From: Tissierellaceae bacterium
Lineage (GTDB): Bacteria > Bacillota > Clostridia > Tissierellales > Tissierellaceae
DNA: 47,398 nucleotides
NCBI GenBank assembly: GCA_018434075.1
Contig: JAHDQA010000021.1
Location: forward strand, 8,001 to 55,398
Direction: 5' to 3'
The position numbers were made by a program, and so were the translations under genes. Positions 25,707 through 34,494 of the stretch are shown piece after piece. The notes under the pieces were generated by a model that saw only the letters and a program-made list of their open reading frames with translations, did no database searches and was not told where the DNA came from. Within the stretch, counting starts at the first letter, position 1; every line of letters begins with the position of its first letter.

Positions 25707-26279
25707 TCACCTGAATTCCTTTCCCGTTATTCTTTTAATCACTTTACAGAACTGCTTCCATTCTTCTGGAAACTTATTGTCGCCATATTTTCTGACGGTT
25801 CTCCCGTCAGTAATTATTTCAACGCTCCATTGAGTCCCGTCACAGACTCCGGGTTCTACGTATTTTGCTTTCCAGTTCAGCAGATTGATCTCTTTTAAAC
25901 TCTTAATGAATTCTTCTGCTGTCTTAGTTCGGATGGATCTTGTACTGGTTTCTTCAGAACCGCCCTCGTTGAATAGCCACGTAGTTTTAAGATTTGTCAA
26001 ATCAATAGTTACATGATAATAACCGCCGAAGTATCCACCCACTGATGCTTTGAGCCCTTTGATCTGGTCATATGCGATGTCAAGCACCTGTTCCCGGTTC
26101 CACTCATTGTTACAATCCTTGCAGTGGTATTCCGGACCGCCTTCTATAATGCAACAGCCGCCCAATTTTACTTTTCCGGCTTCAGCTTCCTGAAAAAGCT
26201 TAAAACTCGGCATGCCATATACAATTTTAACCGAATTACAGGATCCACATTTAGGGCACTTTCTATAATTAACAGCCAC
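25707..26279 (-). CDS. Zinc-ribbon protein of unknown function
   Basis: 190 aa. A zinc ribbon is formed by CPKCGSCNS and YHCKDCNNEW, with the conserved linker VYGMPSFKLFQEAEAGKVKL between them. The C-terminal half (GGYFGGYYHVTIDLTNLKTT, WSVEIITDGRTVRKYGDNKF) looks like a compact beta-rich binding domain. GTG start at 26279 with AGAGGTG upstream. I recognise the ribbon pattern as widespread in Clostridia but cannot name a function. Co-oriented with the pRiA4b gene. Confidence 0.75.
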   Translation of the reverse strand: MAVNYRKCPKCGSCNSVKIVYGMPSFKLFQEAEAGKVKLGGCCIIEGGPEYHCKDCNNEWNREQVLDIAYDQIKGLKASVGGYFGGYYHVTIDLTNLKTTWLFNEGGSEETSTRSIRTKTAEEFIKSLKEINLLNWKAKYVEPGVCDGTQWSVEIITDGRTVRKYGDNKFPEEWKQFCKVIKRITGKEFR

Positions 26280-26330
26280 TTTTCTGCACCTCTTTGCTAG
26301 CAGGAATTATTATTACGCTATTTCTCACCC

Positions 26331-27722
26331 TTATCTATTTCTGAGGTCATACCTGATTTTTATAGTCGTACTTTTACCGCTGGGAGTAGTATGTAAAACT
26401 TCATCGCCAGGCATCATTTTCTCGTACATAATCCTGCATATCTGCGGCATCCTGTTTTTCATGCCCATCTGCTTATGAATATCCCCTGAAACCAAATCAA
26501 TATAGTCTTCGCCTATCATCTTTGCTTCCTGCAACAATTTTTCTATGTACTGCCTTACATCATCAGCTATTTTCCCTTGTGAACCCGTAACTTCAACAGC
26601 CACCCTGACACTATCCTCTGCTCTTTGTACACGTGCTCTACGCCCCGTATTGTTTCTGTAACTATCGTTTCCAAATCTAGCAAGCCACTTAACCCGCTCT
26701 AATTCTTCATCAGATAAAGGTTGTCCCTGCAAACCCTGTCTATTCCAAAGGCCGCTGCTTGCAATCTCCGGCATTGGGCTATTCAAACCAAGCCAATTGC
26801 TGCTCGGGCCAAATGATGAATGCCTGTTAAGTGATGCAATAATACCTTCTTCTAACCTCAACCGCTCAGCTTCTTCATCAACCGGAAAACAGACAAAGGT
26901 GATGTTGTCCCTTAAATATCGGCTAATTTTTGCCTCTAGTTCAGTTTCAAGCCCTTCATTTATTAGGTGTCCATAGTTTCTTTCATTTTCAGAGTTGTGC
27001 ATATCAATTTCCCAGACTTGTAAATATGGGTCCGAAGTCATTTTCAAAAAAGCACGACCGATGTTTTTACGAAAAATACTGCCATCAGCATCCTCTTTCA
27101 CAAAATGGTCTCTTAACCTTTTCAACAAACGGTCTTGACCCCGGTGGGTACCTATGCGAACTATTCTATTCATGCCATGGTAGCTTTCGCCCTTTTCAAA
27201 CATGATGTATATACCATTTTGATAAGGAATCCGGTTTATCATCGTCCAATCCAATCGTGGCAGGCCATTGAAAAGCATATGAAGAACTATCGCTTTATCT
27301 GATTCGCTTTCAAGCCTAACCAGTCTCTCTAACTCCGGAATCCATTCTCCTTGCCGCTTGCCTTTGAGAGGAAGCCAAAAATGAACCAAATGGGGCAGCA
27401 GATTTTCATGGTAAACTTCGCCGGCCAAAACAATAAACTCATCGCTTTCCAAGTCGGAAACTTTTCGTAAGTCATTTAACACCTTTTCGCCCCATGCCCG
27501 CCGCTCCAGGGCACTTTTATCTTTTAAGGTTTCGTTATAAGGTTCAATAATCATATCCTCCGGCACTAAGCCATATTTTGCGGAAAGAATAAATATTTTA
27601 TCTGCAACAAGCTTTGCCAAAGCATATGCCAACCGAAACCGCGGGCTTTCTGAATATAAGTCTCTTGCTGGGCATTTATATGCTTTTTTTCTGCTGGTGC
27701 ATGAAATCAAAGCAATTCTCAA
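26331..27722 (-). CDS. DUF6884 / GIY-YIG-like nuclease protein
   Basis: 463 aa with three parts. Residues 1-100 match DUF6884 (IALISCTSRKKAYKCPARDL, FILSAKYGLVPED). Residues ~165-300 look like a GIY-YIG nuclease domain (NGIYIMFEKGE, RIVRIGTHRGQDRLLKRLRD, GSIFRKNIGRAFL). The C-terminus carries the motif SGDIHKQMGMKNRMPQICRI followed by HTTPSGKSTTIKI, often seen at the end of restriction-type proteins. The start is TTG at 27722 with CAGGAGTG upstream. A DNA-cutting role is plausible; substrate unknown. It follows the DUF4268 gene by 31 bases. Confidence 0.75.
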   Translation of the reverse strand: MRIALISCTSRKKAYKCPARDLYSESPRFRLAYALAKLVADKIFILSAKYGLVPEDMIIEPYNETLKDKSALERRAWGEKVLNDLRKVSDLESDEFIVLAGEVYHENLLPHLVHFWLPLKGKRQGEWIPELERLVRLESESDKAIVLHMLFNGLPRLDWTMINRIPYQNGIYIMFEKGESYHGMNRIVRIGTHRGQDRLLKRLRDHFVKEDADGSIFRKNIGRAFLKMTSDPYLQVWEIDMHNSENERNYGHLINEGLETELEAKISRYLRDNITFVCFPVDEEAERLRLEEGIIASLNRHSSFGPSSNWLGLNSPMPEIASSGLWNRQGLQGQPLSDEELERVKWLARFGNDSYRNNTGRRARVQRAEDSVRVAVEVTGSQGKIADDVRQYIEKLLQEAKMIGEDYIDLVSGDIHKQMGMKNRMPQICRIMYEKMMPGDEVLHTTPSGKSTTIKIRYDLRNR

Positions 27723-27753
27723 TTTTTTTCACTCCTGATATCACTAAATCCAT

Positions 27754-28857
27754 TTACTTCTTATATTTCTTCAGATAATCCCTCAGAGCCTTTTCAAAAC
27801 ACACCATCCGTTCAGTTAGTTCGGTAATGATGAAATCCCAATTCTCCCTGTCATAAGAGTTTTTGTCAATACTGGAGCTTATCCGGCTTGCCCTTTTATC
27901 ATTCAGACGTTCCCAGGTCATTGCTTCTCCAAAAGCTGTCTCTATTGCTTCCTTGCTTTGGTGCAAATAGTCGAACAGCTTTTTATTCTCAGCTTTATCC
28001 CCCGTATCTATGTAAAGCTCCACTCTTGCATATGCCTTTGAAATAGCGAATGTAAAAGGTACTCCCGCTATGCCCGAACCTGCATTTATCCAGTTATCTT
28101 TTTTCGGACTGATATTCTTAAACAACTCGCTTTTCTTGGCCATCTCTTTAAGCAAAGCTGTCCAGAATTCCAAGCGTAACGCGTCGGAACTTTTCAATCT
28201 ATTCTCAATCATGATATCGTCCTGGGCTTTTTCGGCCATTTTAATCACATAGTCCTCGGCATCTTTCATTGGTATAATCTGTTCGATATCAAGTAATAAC
28301 TCGTCGTCTTTTTTATAAGGTGTTACCCGAAAACACTGAATGCGGATATTATAGTTCATAAGCCATAAAACAGTGGAAGTAACTTCTTTCCTGAATTTCG
28401 CAGCAACCAGGATAATTCGTTGCCCGGTGCCTTTGTTCAGCGATATTTCATCGTATTCCTTTCCATAAAATTCACAAAGCTTTTCTTCCGCTGTTTCTCC
28501 GCTTCCACACCTGGTAAGATAGTCCTGAAATATAACTCTGATTTCTTCCTTGGATAAGCTGGAACAGTAAGATGCATATTTCAAGGCCTGCCAGGTTACA
28601 TCCCGACCGGAATCGTCCAGCTTGTTTTCAATAATCACCAGGTTGCCGTCTTTATCCAGAGCCAAAAGATCAAGCCGTTCCCTGGTATCGGCAAAGCCGT
28701 CAAATTCTTTTTGAATAATGAGCAAATCTTCTCCAAATACTGCAGGTTCATTTGCCAGCCACTCCTGCAGATGTTCCCTTTCCTTAAACCCGAGTTCTGA
28801 AAAGGTTTTCTCTTCTATCTTTGAAAGCCGGTTATTTTTCTTATCGATAAGGTACAT
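27754..28857 (-). CDS. DUF4268 protein with nuclease-like N-terminus
   Basis: 367 aa. The N-terminal half has a PD-(D/E)xK-type core: RLDLLALDKDGNLVIIENKL, then QALKYASYCS, as in NucS/DUF91-like and restriction-type nucleases. The C-terminal half is DUF4268 (FWTALLKEMAKKS, GIAGVPFTFAISKAYARVEL). Such proteins are common in defence islands. ATG at 28857; the upstream in-frame ATG at 28896 lies in the promoter region. It follows brxA by 216 bases and has its own possible TATAAT box at 28920-28925, so it may be a separate unit from BREX. Confidence 0.8.
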   Translation of the reverse strand: MYLIDKKNNRLSKIEEKTFSELGFKEREHLQEWLANEPAVFGEDLLIIQKEFDGFADTRERLDLLALDKDGNLVIIENKLDDSGRDVTWQALKYASYCSSLSKEEIRVIFQDYLTRCGSGETAEEKLCEFYGKEYDEISLNKGTGQRIILVAAKFRKEVTSTVLWLMNYNIRIQCFRVTPYKKDDELLLDIEQIIPMKDAEDYVIKMAEKAQDDIMIENRLKSSDALRLEFWTALLKEMAKKSELFKNISPKKDNWINAGSGIAGVPFTFAISKAYARVELYIDTGDKAENKKLFDYLHQSKEAIETAFGEAMTWERLNDKRASRISSSIDKNSYDRENWDFIITELTERMVCFEKALRDYLKKYKK

Positions 28858-28919
28858 TATCGCTTTAATACCCCCTGAAAACAAAATAAAGTGCACCTTT
28901 ATTTAACAGGTACACCTAA

Positions 28920-28925
28920 ATTATA
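28920..28925 (-). promoter_or_regulatory. Possible -10 box for the DUF4268 operon
   Basis: The minus strand reads GGTATAATTTAGG upstream of the DUF4268 start; a -35 is weak (CTCTAA at 17 bases). GGTGTACCT and GGTGCACTT follow as near-direct repeats and could be an operator. The rest of the gap 28926-29073 shows nothing further. Confidence 0.35.
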
Positions 28926-29073
28926 CCATAATTTTCATACAATTAGAGTTATTATAAATATATCCCTTACCTCAACTCCCGGCGACGGAACCGGCCTGAA
29001 TTGTGATTTCAAAGAAAGGTTAACCCCGTATTTAGGCTAAGATTCGTGGTTTAAGCAAAATTCTTGACAGACC

Positions 29074-29778
29074 CTAATCCACTGTTAACACAATTTTGCC
29101 GCCAAAGTTACTTAACGTAAATAAATCCGAGTCATGCAGCCATTCGAGTGAAACAGTGTATTCAAACGGAAAAGCCTGGGGTACCGAAGAAAGCTCTGCA
29201 ATTTCATAGTAGGCTCTTTCCCTTAAGTGAAGGATGGCCAATAACAACACCTGTATGGTTTTCACATCGGTAACCGGGTACTTTTTTATGCGATATACCC
29301 CAACTTTCTCATTTTCAATAGCTCCAATTTGCTTCAAGGTTTGCAATATCTTATCACTGGAATGAAACAGCGTAGTCCGTTCTCCCCACATTTCAAACAG
29401 CTTTTCCTTAAGCCAGGATGCCGCAAATGTATCCTGGATGTTAGTGAGCTTGCCTATTAAAGCACACACATCAGAGAATACAGGATATGCAACCAGCATC
29501 ATGCTCCAATGCAATGCCAGTTTATTCGACTTCTCATCCTTATAAGCTTCTAAAGCTTGCTGTTTTAAAGTTGAAAGTTCCTCAGGAGTCCTCACCCATA
29601 TATTCATGAGGATTTCCCGTGTTTTTCTCAGAACAGTCGGGCTCTTTATTTCAAAGGACAAGTATTCGTTCAATTCGTCTTTAATTTGCGTTTCGTTCTT
29701 TCCCTCCAGTACGAGTTCTACAGTTTTATTGAGCCATTCCAATCTAATGGAACGGGACAGTCCAATTATTTTTGCCAT
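29074..29778 (-). CDS. brxA: BREX protein BrxA (DUF1819-like)
   Basis: 234 aa, helical with winged-helix character (WLNKTVELVLEGKNETQIKD, SPTVLRKTREILMNIW, MMLVAYPVFSDVCALIGKLT). In BREX systems BrxA is a small DUF1819 protein that binds DNA and is needed for protection. The call rests on fold pattern and on its place as last gene after pglZ, as in type 3 BREX. ATG at 29778 immediately follows the pglZ stop codon. Confidence 0.75.
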   Translation of the reverse strand: MAKIIGLSRSIRLEWLNKTVELVLEGKNETQIKDELNEYLSFEIKSPTVLRKTREILMNIWVRTPEELSTLKQQALEAYKDEKSNKLALHWSMMLVAYPVFSDVCALIGKLTNIQDTFAASWLKEKLFEMWGERTTLFHSSDKILQTLKQIGAIENEKVGVYRIKKYPVTDVKTIQVLLLAILHLRERAYYEIAELSSVPQAFPFEYTVSLEWLHDSDLFTLSNFGGKIVLTVD

Positions 29779-31224
29779 CTAAATTACCGCCTTTACTTTA
29801 ATGAATGGGACAATTACCTCGTCAATGGAGATGCCTCCGTGTGTCATTACTTCTTCATTCTTATTATCAAAAGAAACACCTGACTCGCAGACGTAGTATT
29901 TATAGTCTTTATCCAAGTAATATCCCGGATAAGTCACGACTTTGTCTCCAAAAGAATCCTTTTCTTCCGCAAAATCTTTCAGTACAAACATCCTCTTGGA
30001 TCTGGTTTCCACCTCGACTCCAGCATTGCGGATAGCTCCTGCTCCGATGCAGGGAGTGTTGCCATGGTCGGATGTTATATAAATATTAAATCCTTGTGAA
30101 TATAAATCTTGTATTAATGTTTGTAACTTGCCGCTTTTTGCCAATAACGAAACGTCATTATACATCCCGGCACGGCCTTGCTTTTGACCGTGAACTAAAT
30201 CGTCTATATCATTAATGATAATAGCCGCAAACCTTGTAAAATGACTAATGGGCGGATTGTAGCCCTTTGCATATAAGCTTTGCTGTTTGGTATATCCCCT
30301 GTTCTTGGCAGCCTCCATAAAGCCCTTTTCTTCTTGGCTTAAAGTAAAAGGATTTTCCAACTCACGCGGATACTTCCCGCTGAGCAGGCCTTGCCTTGAA
30401 ATAGCCGTCGTCGTTGGTATTAGGGCATAAGTACAATGGTATTCATAGTCAATGCCTTCCAAATATCGTGAGATTATCTCAAAGTCAAATAATGACATCC
30501 CATCCACGACAATAAGAGCAGTTTTGCCATGCGCTATAAAATCAATTACTTTAGGCAAGATAGCAGGAGCCTCTTTTTTGGTCTCACCGGAAAGCTTTTG
30601 ATAGCCATCAAATATAAACTTTTCAAATTCCGCGTCAACAAAACTCGTATCGATCGAGATATTTGCTTTTGCAGCGTAATAATCAATCAAGGCCTTTTTA
30701 CGGGCAATCTCAATCCAGCCATTTGCAGTAATACCGGATTTGTCGCCGGAAGGCAATAGGTTTTTTATCATTAAATCACAATAGTTTTTAATATTTCCCT
30801 TTGAAAAGACCGTATCTGAAATAAATTTTTCAGTCTTTTCCCTGGTGTCACAGGGCGAATAAAGCTCCCCATAGGCAAAGCTGATCAAGTCAATGTCTTT
30901 AATATACCGGCGCACCGTATCTTCATGAAGTTTCGGAAAGATGCTTCTGAGAGAAATTTCAACCTCAAAAAACTGTTTCCTTATATCGTATGGCACATAT
31001 ATGTCAGAATAAACAATAACCGCATATTTATGATCAGAATTCCTTATTTCTTGCTCATACCTTAGCCGGAATGCTTCAATATCCTCATACCGGATAACCT
31101 CAAAATTCTGAGAAATAAGCAGCCTGGTATAATCAAAGGCAGCACAAAATCCGCTGGTATCAAAAATCAGCAACCGCTTTTCATATTGAATTGAAAAAAG
31201 CTCTGCTATCCGTTTCTCTATCAT
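29779..31224 (-). CDS. pglZ: BREX protein PglZ (alkaline-phosphatase fold)
   Basis: 481 aa. The alkaline phosphatase-like core is visible as ALIVVDGMSLFDFE (metal-binding Asp), PTTTAISRQGLLSGKYP, FNIYITSDHGN (Asp-His pair) and VMTHGGISIDEVIVPFI near the C-terminus. PglZ is common to all BREX types, where it works with the BrxC ATPase and the methyltransferase in blocking phage DNA replication. It is 4 bases from brxHII and abuts brxA, in a single operon. Shorter than PglZ of type 1 BREX, in line with type 3. Confidence 0.92.
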   Translation of the reverse strand: MIEKRIAELFSIQYEKRLLIFDTSGFCAAFDYTRLLISQNFEVIRYEDIEAFRLRYEQEIRNSDHKYAVIVYSDIYVPYDIRKQFFEVEISLRSIFPKLHEDTVRRYIKDIDLISFAYGELYSPCDTREKTEKFISDTVFSKGNIKNYCDLMIKNLLPSGDKSGITANGWIEIARKKALIDYYAAKANISIDTSFVDAEFEKFIFDGYQKLSGETKKEAPAILPKVIDFIAHGKTALIVVDGMSLFDFEIISRYLEGIDYEYHCTYALIPTTTAISRQGLLSGKYPRELENPFTLSQEEKGFMEAAKNRGYTKQQSLYAKGYNPPISHFTRFAAIIINDIDDLVHGQKQGRAGMYNDVSLLAKSGKLQTLIQDLYSQGFNIYITSDHGNTPCIGAGAIRNAGVEVETRSKRMFVLKDFAEEKDSFGDKVVTYPGYYLDKDYKYYVCESGVSFDNKNEEVMTHGGISIDEVIVPFIKVKAVI

Positions 31225-31228
31225 AATT

Positions 31229-33898
31229 TCACTCCATATGTACTATCAATACTGGCTTAAAGTCAGGACAGAATTTCTTGCCCGCCAGGTAGTTGGCTTC
31301 TATCTCTGCCTTTTCCCGGCTTAAAGCCATAAGTTTGTGCTTCCTGATATTTTCGATCCCTATCCGCTGCGCAGCCTCGATGCGCAGGTTCAAAGCATAT
31401 AAATACTTTCTGTATGTTTCTTCATTTCTTTTTTCCAGTTCTGCTTTCAGCGTTAAGAAAGTGTCGTAGGCAAATTCCTGTGACGCTGTACGGAGCTTAT
31501 TCTGAGTTTTTATATCGATCTTTTCCCCTTCCCAAACAGTAATAACCCTGTCTTTGTCAAGAATAGCCTCCCATATTTTCTTACCCGCCATAGGACGCAG
31601 GATAAAATCCTGGTTAATGAAAATTGGGATAATCTTCTGCCCCTGGCTGTCAGGAGTAAGTGATATTCGCCACAGCATAAAGTAGCCCTTTTCATTCGGA
31701 AAATCCTTTATTGAAACATTTAAAAGCTGACCTCCCAAGTCTTGCTCGATTTCCTTGTTCAGGTGGCCAACAATCACAGGGTCATTGATGCTGAAATTCT
31801 CGATAGGCAAGTAGGGATTGCCCTTATAGTTTTCATAGTATGTGACCATCTGCCGCAATGCAGCTTCAAAGTCAAAAGCAGAGTTTGTCCCAATCATTGA
31901 GGCAAGATCTTTTTCTTCCTTGATGAGGTCTTTTATACGCATGGTATTTTGAACCTGCTTTTTCAAATCCTCCTCAACCGGACGAATGTTTAACTCAATA
32001 TTTTTAGGATTGCGGATTGATTTCATATAAGCATCCGTAAAGTTAAGCTCAGCGGTTTCACTGTCAAGCACGTCTGAATACTTGTCGATGCCAATCTCTT
32101 TAAGTATGACGGAAAGCTTTTCTTCCAACACAGCTTTTACACGGTTTTCAACAGTATCAGCCAGAATAAAATTATAAACTATCACATCTCTTTGCTGCCC
32201 GATACGGTCAACACGCCCGATACGCTGTTCAATCTTCATTGGATTCCAGGGCAGGTCATAGTTTATAATGCAGTTGGAAAACTGCAGGTTTAAACCCTCA
32301 CCACCGGCATCGGTCGAAATAAGGATGTCCGTTTCCGTTTTAAACTCCTGCAGCACAGCGTTCCGTTCCTCAATACTCATGCTGCCATTGAGAATGGATG
32401 TTGAATACCCCCTGTCTTTCAACAGCTTTACAAGGTAGCTTTGGGTCGCTACAAATTCCGTAAAAATGATAACCTTTCTTTGCCGGTCCTCAGCAAATAA
32501 GTCATCGATAATTTCAAGCAACGGCTCAACTTTGACATCAAGATATTGGAACTCTGCCTGCTTGGCAACGGCAATGATATCGTTAAGCTGGGCAATTTCT
32601 TCTTTGATGTCCAGAGAAATGGCCGCAATGGCATCCTCCATGTTTTCTTCCAATTCCATCTCTGCAAATTCTTCTTCGGACATGGATTGATACTTGAATG
32701 CTTGCTCTTCCAGGATTTTAACACGCCGTTCCATACTTTCCCGGACGGCGCTTGTGCTGCTGGTGACCAGACGCTGCATCATAATGAGCAGGAATACGAA
32801 CCACATGTTTTTGCCGCGGTTGCGCATGGCCTTGTTATAATTTTTGGAAACGTAATCCGACACCATTTCATAAAGCCTGCGCTGCATGGAATGCCGTTCG
32901 TCCCAGTGCAATTCAATAGCCCTGGTAGTTCGATTTTTAAAAAGCTTATTGCCGTTATTGTCTATGGCTTCACGCTTTTCAGTCCTGATAACATAAGGAG
33001 CTACCTGCTCTTTAACAATGGCATTGATATTGGGAAAAGCCTTTTCATCAACCAAACGTATGAGCCGCAAAAACGGCTCCGTTTTACCATTATGAGGTGT
33101 AGCAGTCAGCAACAGCAGGTAAGGGCTGGCTGCAGCCAGGAGGTTGCCAAGCTTGTATCTGGCTACTTCCCCTGAACTCCCGGCAACCCTATGGGCCTCG
33201 TCAATCACGACCAAATCCCAGCCGCTGTTGATGATGGAATAAATCCGTTCCTCATTGTATTGGGCGATCTTTTCTTCCGTCCAGCCAACCCGTCTTTCCA
33301 AGGGCTTGATAGAATCCATGGGTGAGATAACCTGATCAAACTGCCCGTAAACATCCTCATTTCCAGTTATCTTACGAATGGTGTCATAATCCTCCGGCAG
33401 GATAACATGGAACTTCTCGTTGAACTTGTCCTGCATTTCCAGACTCCATTGAGTTACAAGACCGGTAGGGCAGACAATCAGTATCCGCTTGATAATTCCC
33501 CTGGTCTTTAACTCTTTAATAATGAGTCCTGCTTCAATAGTTTTTCCGAGACCCACTTCATCCGCCAATATGTATCTCACATTATTGTTTGATAAAGCCC
33601 TGTTAAGAACATGCAGCTGATGCGGCAAAGGAATGATGCCGCTCGATAGCTTTGACAGGATGCCTTCGGAGGTTTCGTTCTTGATTTTTGAAAGCATGGC
33701 AACATACCGAAGATAGCTCTCATTAAAATTTTCTTCGGGTACTTCGGCGCAGATGTCATCGGCGGATAACTTGTAAACCGTTCCGGTGGAAGCATTAAAT
33801 ACTTTGTATGATACAAAGCCCCATACTTCGCTAATCTCCAGTATTTGCACACGCTCATTTTTAGTTTTATCAAAAACATAATCTCCAATATTCTTCAT
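31229..33898 (-). CDS. brxHII: BREX type 3 helicase BrxHII (SNF2-like)
   Basis: 889-aa superfamily 2 ATPase. LADEVGLGKTIEAGLI is Walker A (113-120), VVIDEAHRV is the DEAH box (233-236), LLTATPHNG is motif III, DAGGEGLNLQF lies in the second RecA lobe and QRIGRVDRIGQ is motif VI. The sequence is close to SNF2/DISARM DrmD-like helicases and fits BrxHII of type 3 BREX. ATG at 33898 follows AAAGGAATTGAGT; TTG at 33904 is an alternative. It follows the inserted membrane-protein gene by 26 bases. Confidence 0.92.
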   Translation of the reverse strand: MKNIGDYVFDKTKNERVQILEISEVWGFVSYKVFNASTGTVYKLSADDICAEVPEENFNESYLRYVAMLSKIKNETSEGILSKLSSGIIPLPHQLHVLNRALSNNNVRYILADEVGLGKTIEAGLIIKELKTRGIIKRILIVCPTGLVTQWSLEMQDKFNEKFHVILPEDYDTIRKITGNEDVYGQFDQVISPMDSIKPLERRVGWTEEKIAQYNEERIYSIINSGWDLVVIDEAHRVAGSSGEVARYKLGNLLAAASPYLLLLTATPHNGKTEPFLRLIRLVDEKAFPNINAIVKEQVAPYVIRTEKREAIDNNGNKLFKNRTTRAIELHWDERHSMQRRLYEMVSDYVSKNYNKAMRNRGKNMWFVFLLIMMQRLVTSSTSAVRESMERRVKILEEQAFKYQSMSEEEFAEMELEENMEDAIAAISLDIKEEIAQLNDIIAVAKQAEFQYLDVKVEPLLEIIDDLFAEDRQRKVIIFTEFVATQSYLVKLLKDRGYSTSILNGSMSIEERNAVLQEFKTETDILISTDAGGEGLNLQFSNCIINYDLPWNPMKIEQRIGRVDRIGQQRDVIVYNFILADTVENRVKAVLEEKLSVILKEIGIDKYSDVLDSETAELNFTDAYMKSIRNPKNIELNIRPVEEDLKKQVQNTMRIKDLIKEEKDLASMIGTNSAFDFEAALRQMVTYYENYKGNPYLPIENFSINDPVIVGHLNKEIEQDLGGQLLNVSIKDFPNEKGYFMLWRISLTPDSQGQKIIPIFINQDFILRPMAGKKIWEAILDKDRVITVWEGEKIDIKTQNKLRTASQEFAYDTFLTLKAELEKRNEETYRKYLYALNLRIEAAQRIGIENIRKHKLMALSREKAEIEANYLAGKKFCPDFKPVLIVHME

Positions 33899-33924
33899 AC
33901 TCAATTCCTTTGCGTTTCATAATA

Positions 33925-34485
33925 CTAAAGTTTACTTCTAATTGAATCCAAGTGTTCCGCAATACTTTTTAATGAGTTCTCCGAGTTACTAAGATTGCTA
34001 TTGCTCCTGTCTGTATATCCCATTTGATGTGCATATTGAACCACCAAAGCATACTGCTCGTGAAAGCTACTATTTGCATCCCCGACCATTGTATATTCAA
34101 TTTCCACGTTATAATCCTTTTCACAAGTTTCTTCCCATTTTTCCAAAACAATAAATTGAAGCGTTTGGTTTGGAGCCAAGATACTTCTTTCTAAGAAATT
34201 ACTCTTTTCTTCAATATCCACAAGTTTGATAATAGGTGTAATTTGTAGCCTATTTATTATTGCACCGGTCTTTCCGTGGTTTTTCACACGTAGATAAAAG
34301 CACACATCTCTGGGATCTTTATGAAGGCTTACAAAAACGTAAGGGCGGCTCTCAGCGGCTCTCGCTTCTTTCATCTCTTTAATGGTCATATTATTCATAA
34401 CTACAATTGCAATTGTTGCCAGAACATATACAAATGTAAGCAAACACATTACAAAGCCTTGATTTGCGTTTAACCAGGTAATCAT
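33925..34485 (-). CDS. Membrane-anchored protein inside the BREX operon
   Basis: 186 aa, not recognised. Residues ~11-30 form one transmembrane helix (FVMCLLTFVYVLATIAIVVM), followed by a basic/acidic linker (MKEARAAESRPYVFVSLHKD) and a beta-rich, Ig-like domain (FYLRVKNHGKTGAIINRLQI, FIVLEKWEETCEKDYNVEIE). The C-terminal ~40 residues are polar and serine/asparagine-rich. ATG at 34485 with GAGGTGGCTCA. It sits between pglX and brxHII, a position with no gene in the standard type 3 order, and is in phase with the operon (9 and 26 base gaps). It may be a membrane sensor or cargo. Confidence 0.75.
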   Translation of the reverse strand: MITWLNANQGFVMCLLTFVYVLATIAIVVMNNMTIKEMKEARAAESRPYVFVSLHKDPRDVCFYLRVKNHGKTGAIINRLQITPIIKLVDIEEKSNFLERSILAPNQTLQFIVLEKWEETCEKDYNVEIEYTMVGDANSSFHEQYALVVQYAHQMGYTDRSNSNLSNSENSLKSIAEHLDSIRSKL

Positions 34486-34494
34486 TGAGCCACC

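Noticed and set aside
32546..33175. 209-codon plus-strand frame
   Set aside because: Antisense to the conserved helicase core of brxHII; no ribosome-binding site and no family resemblance.
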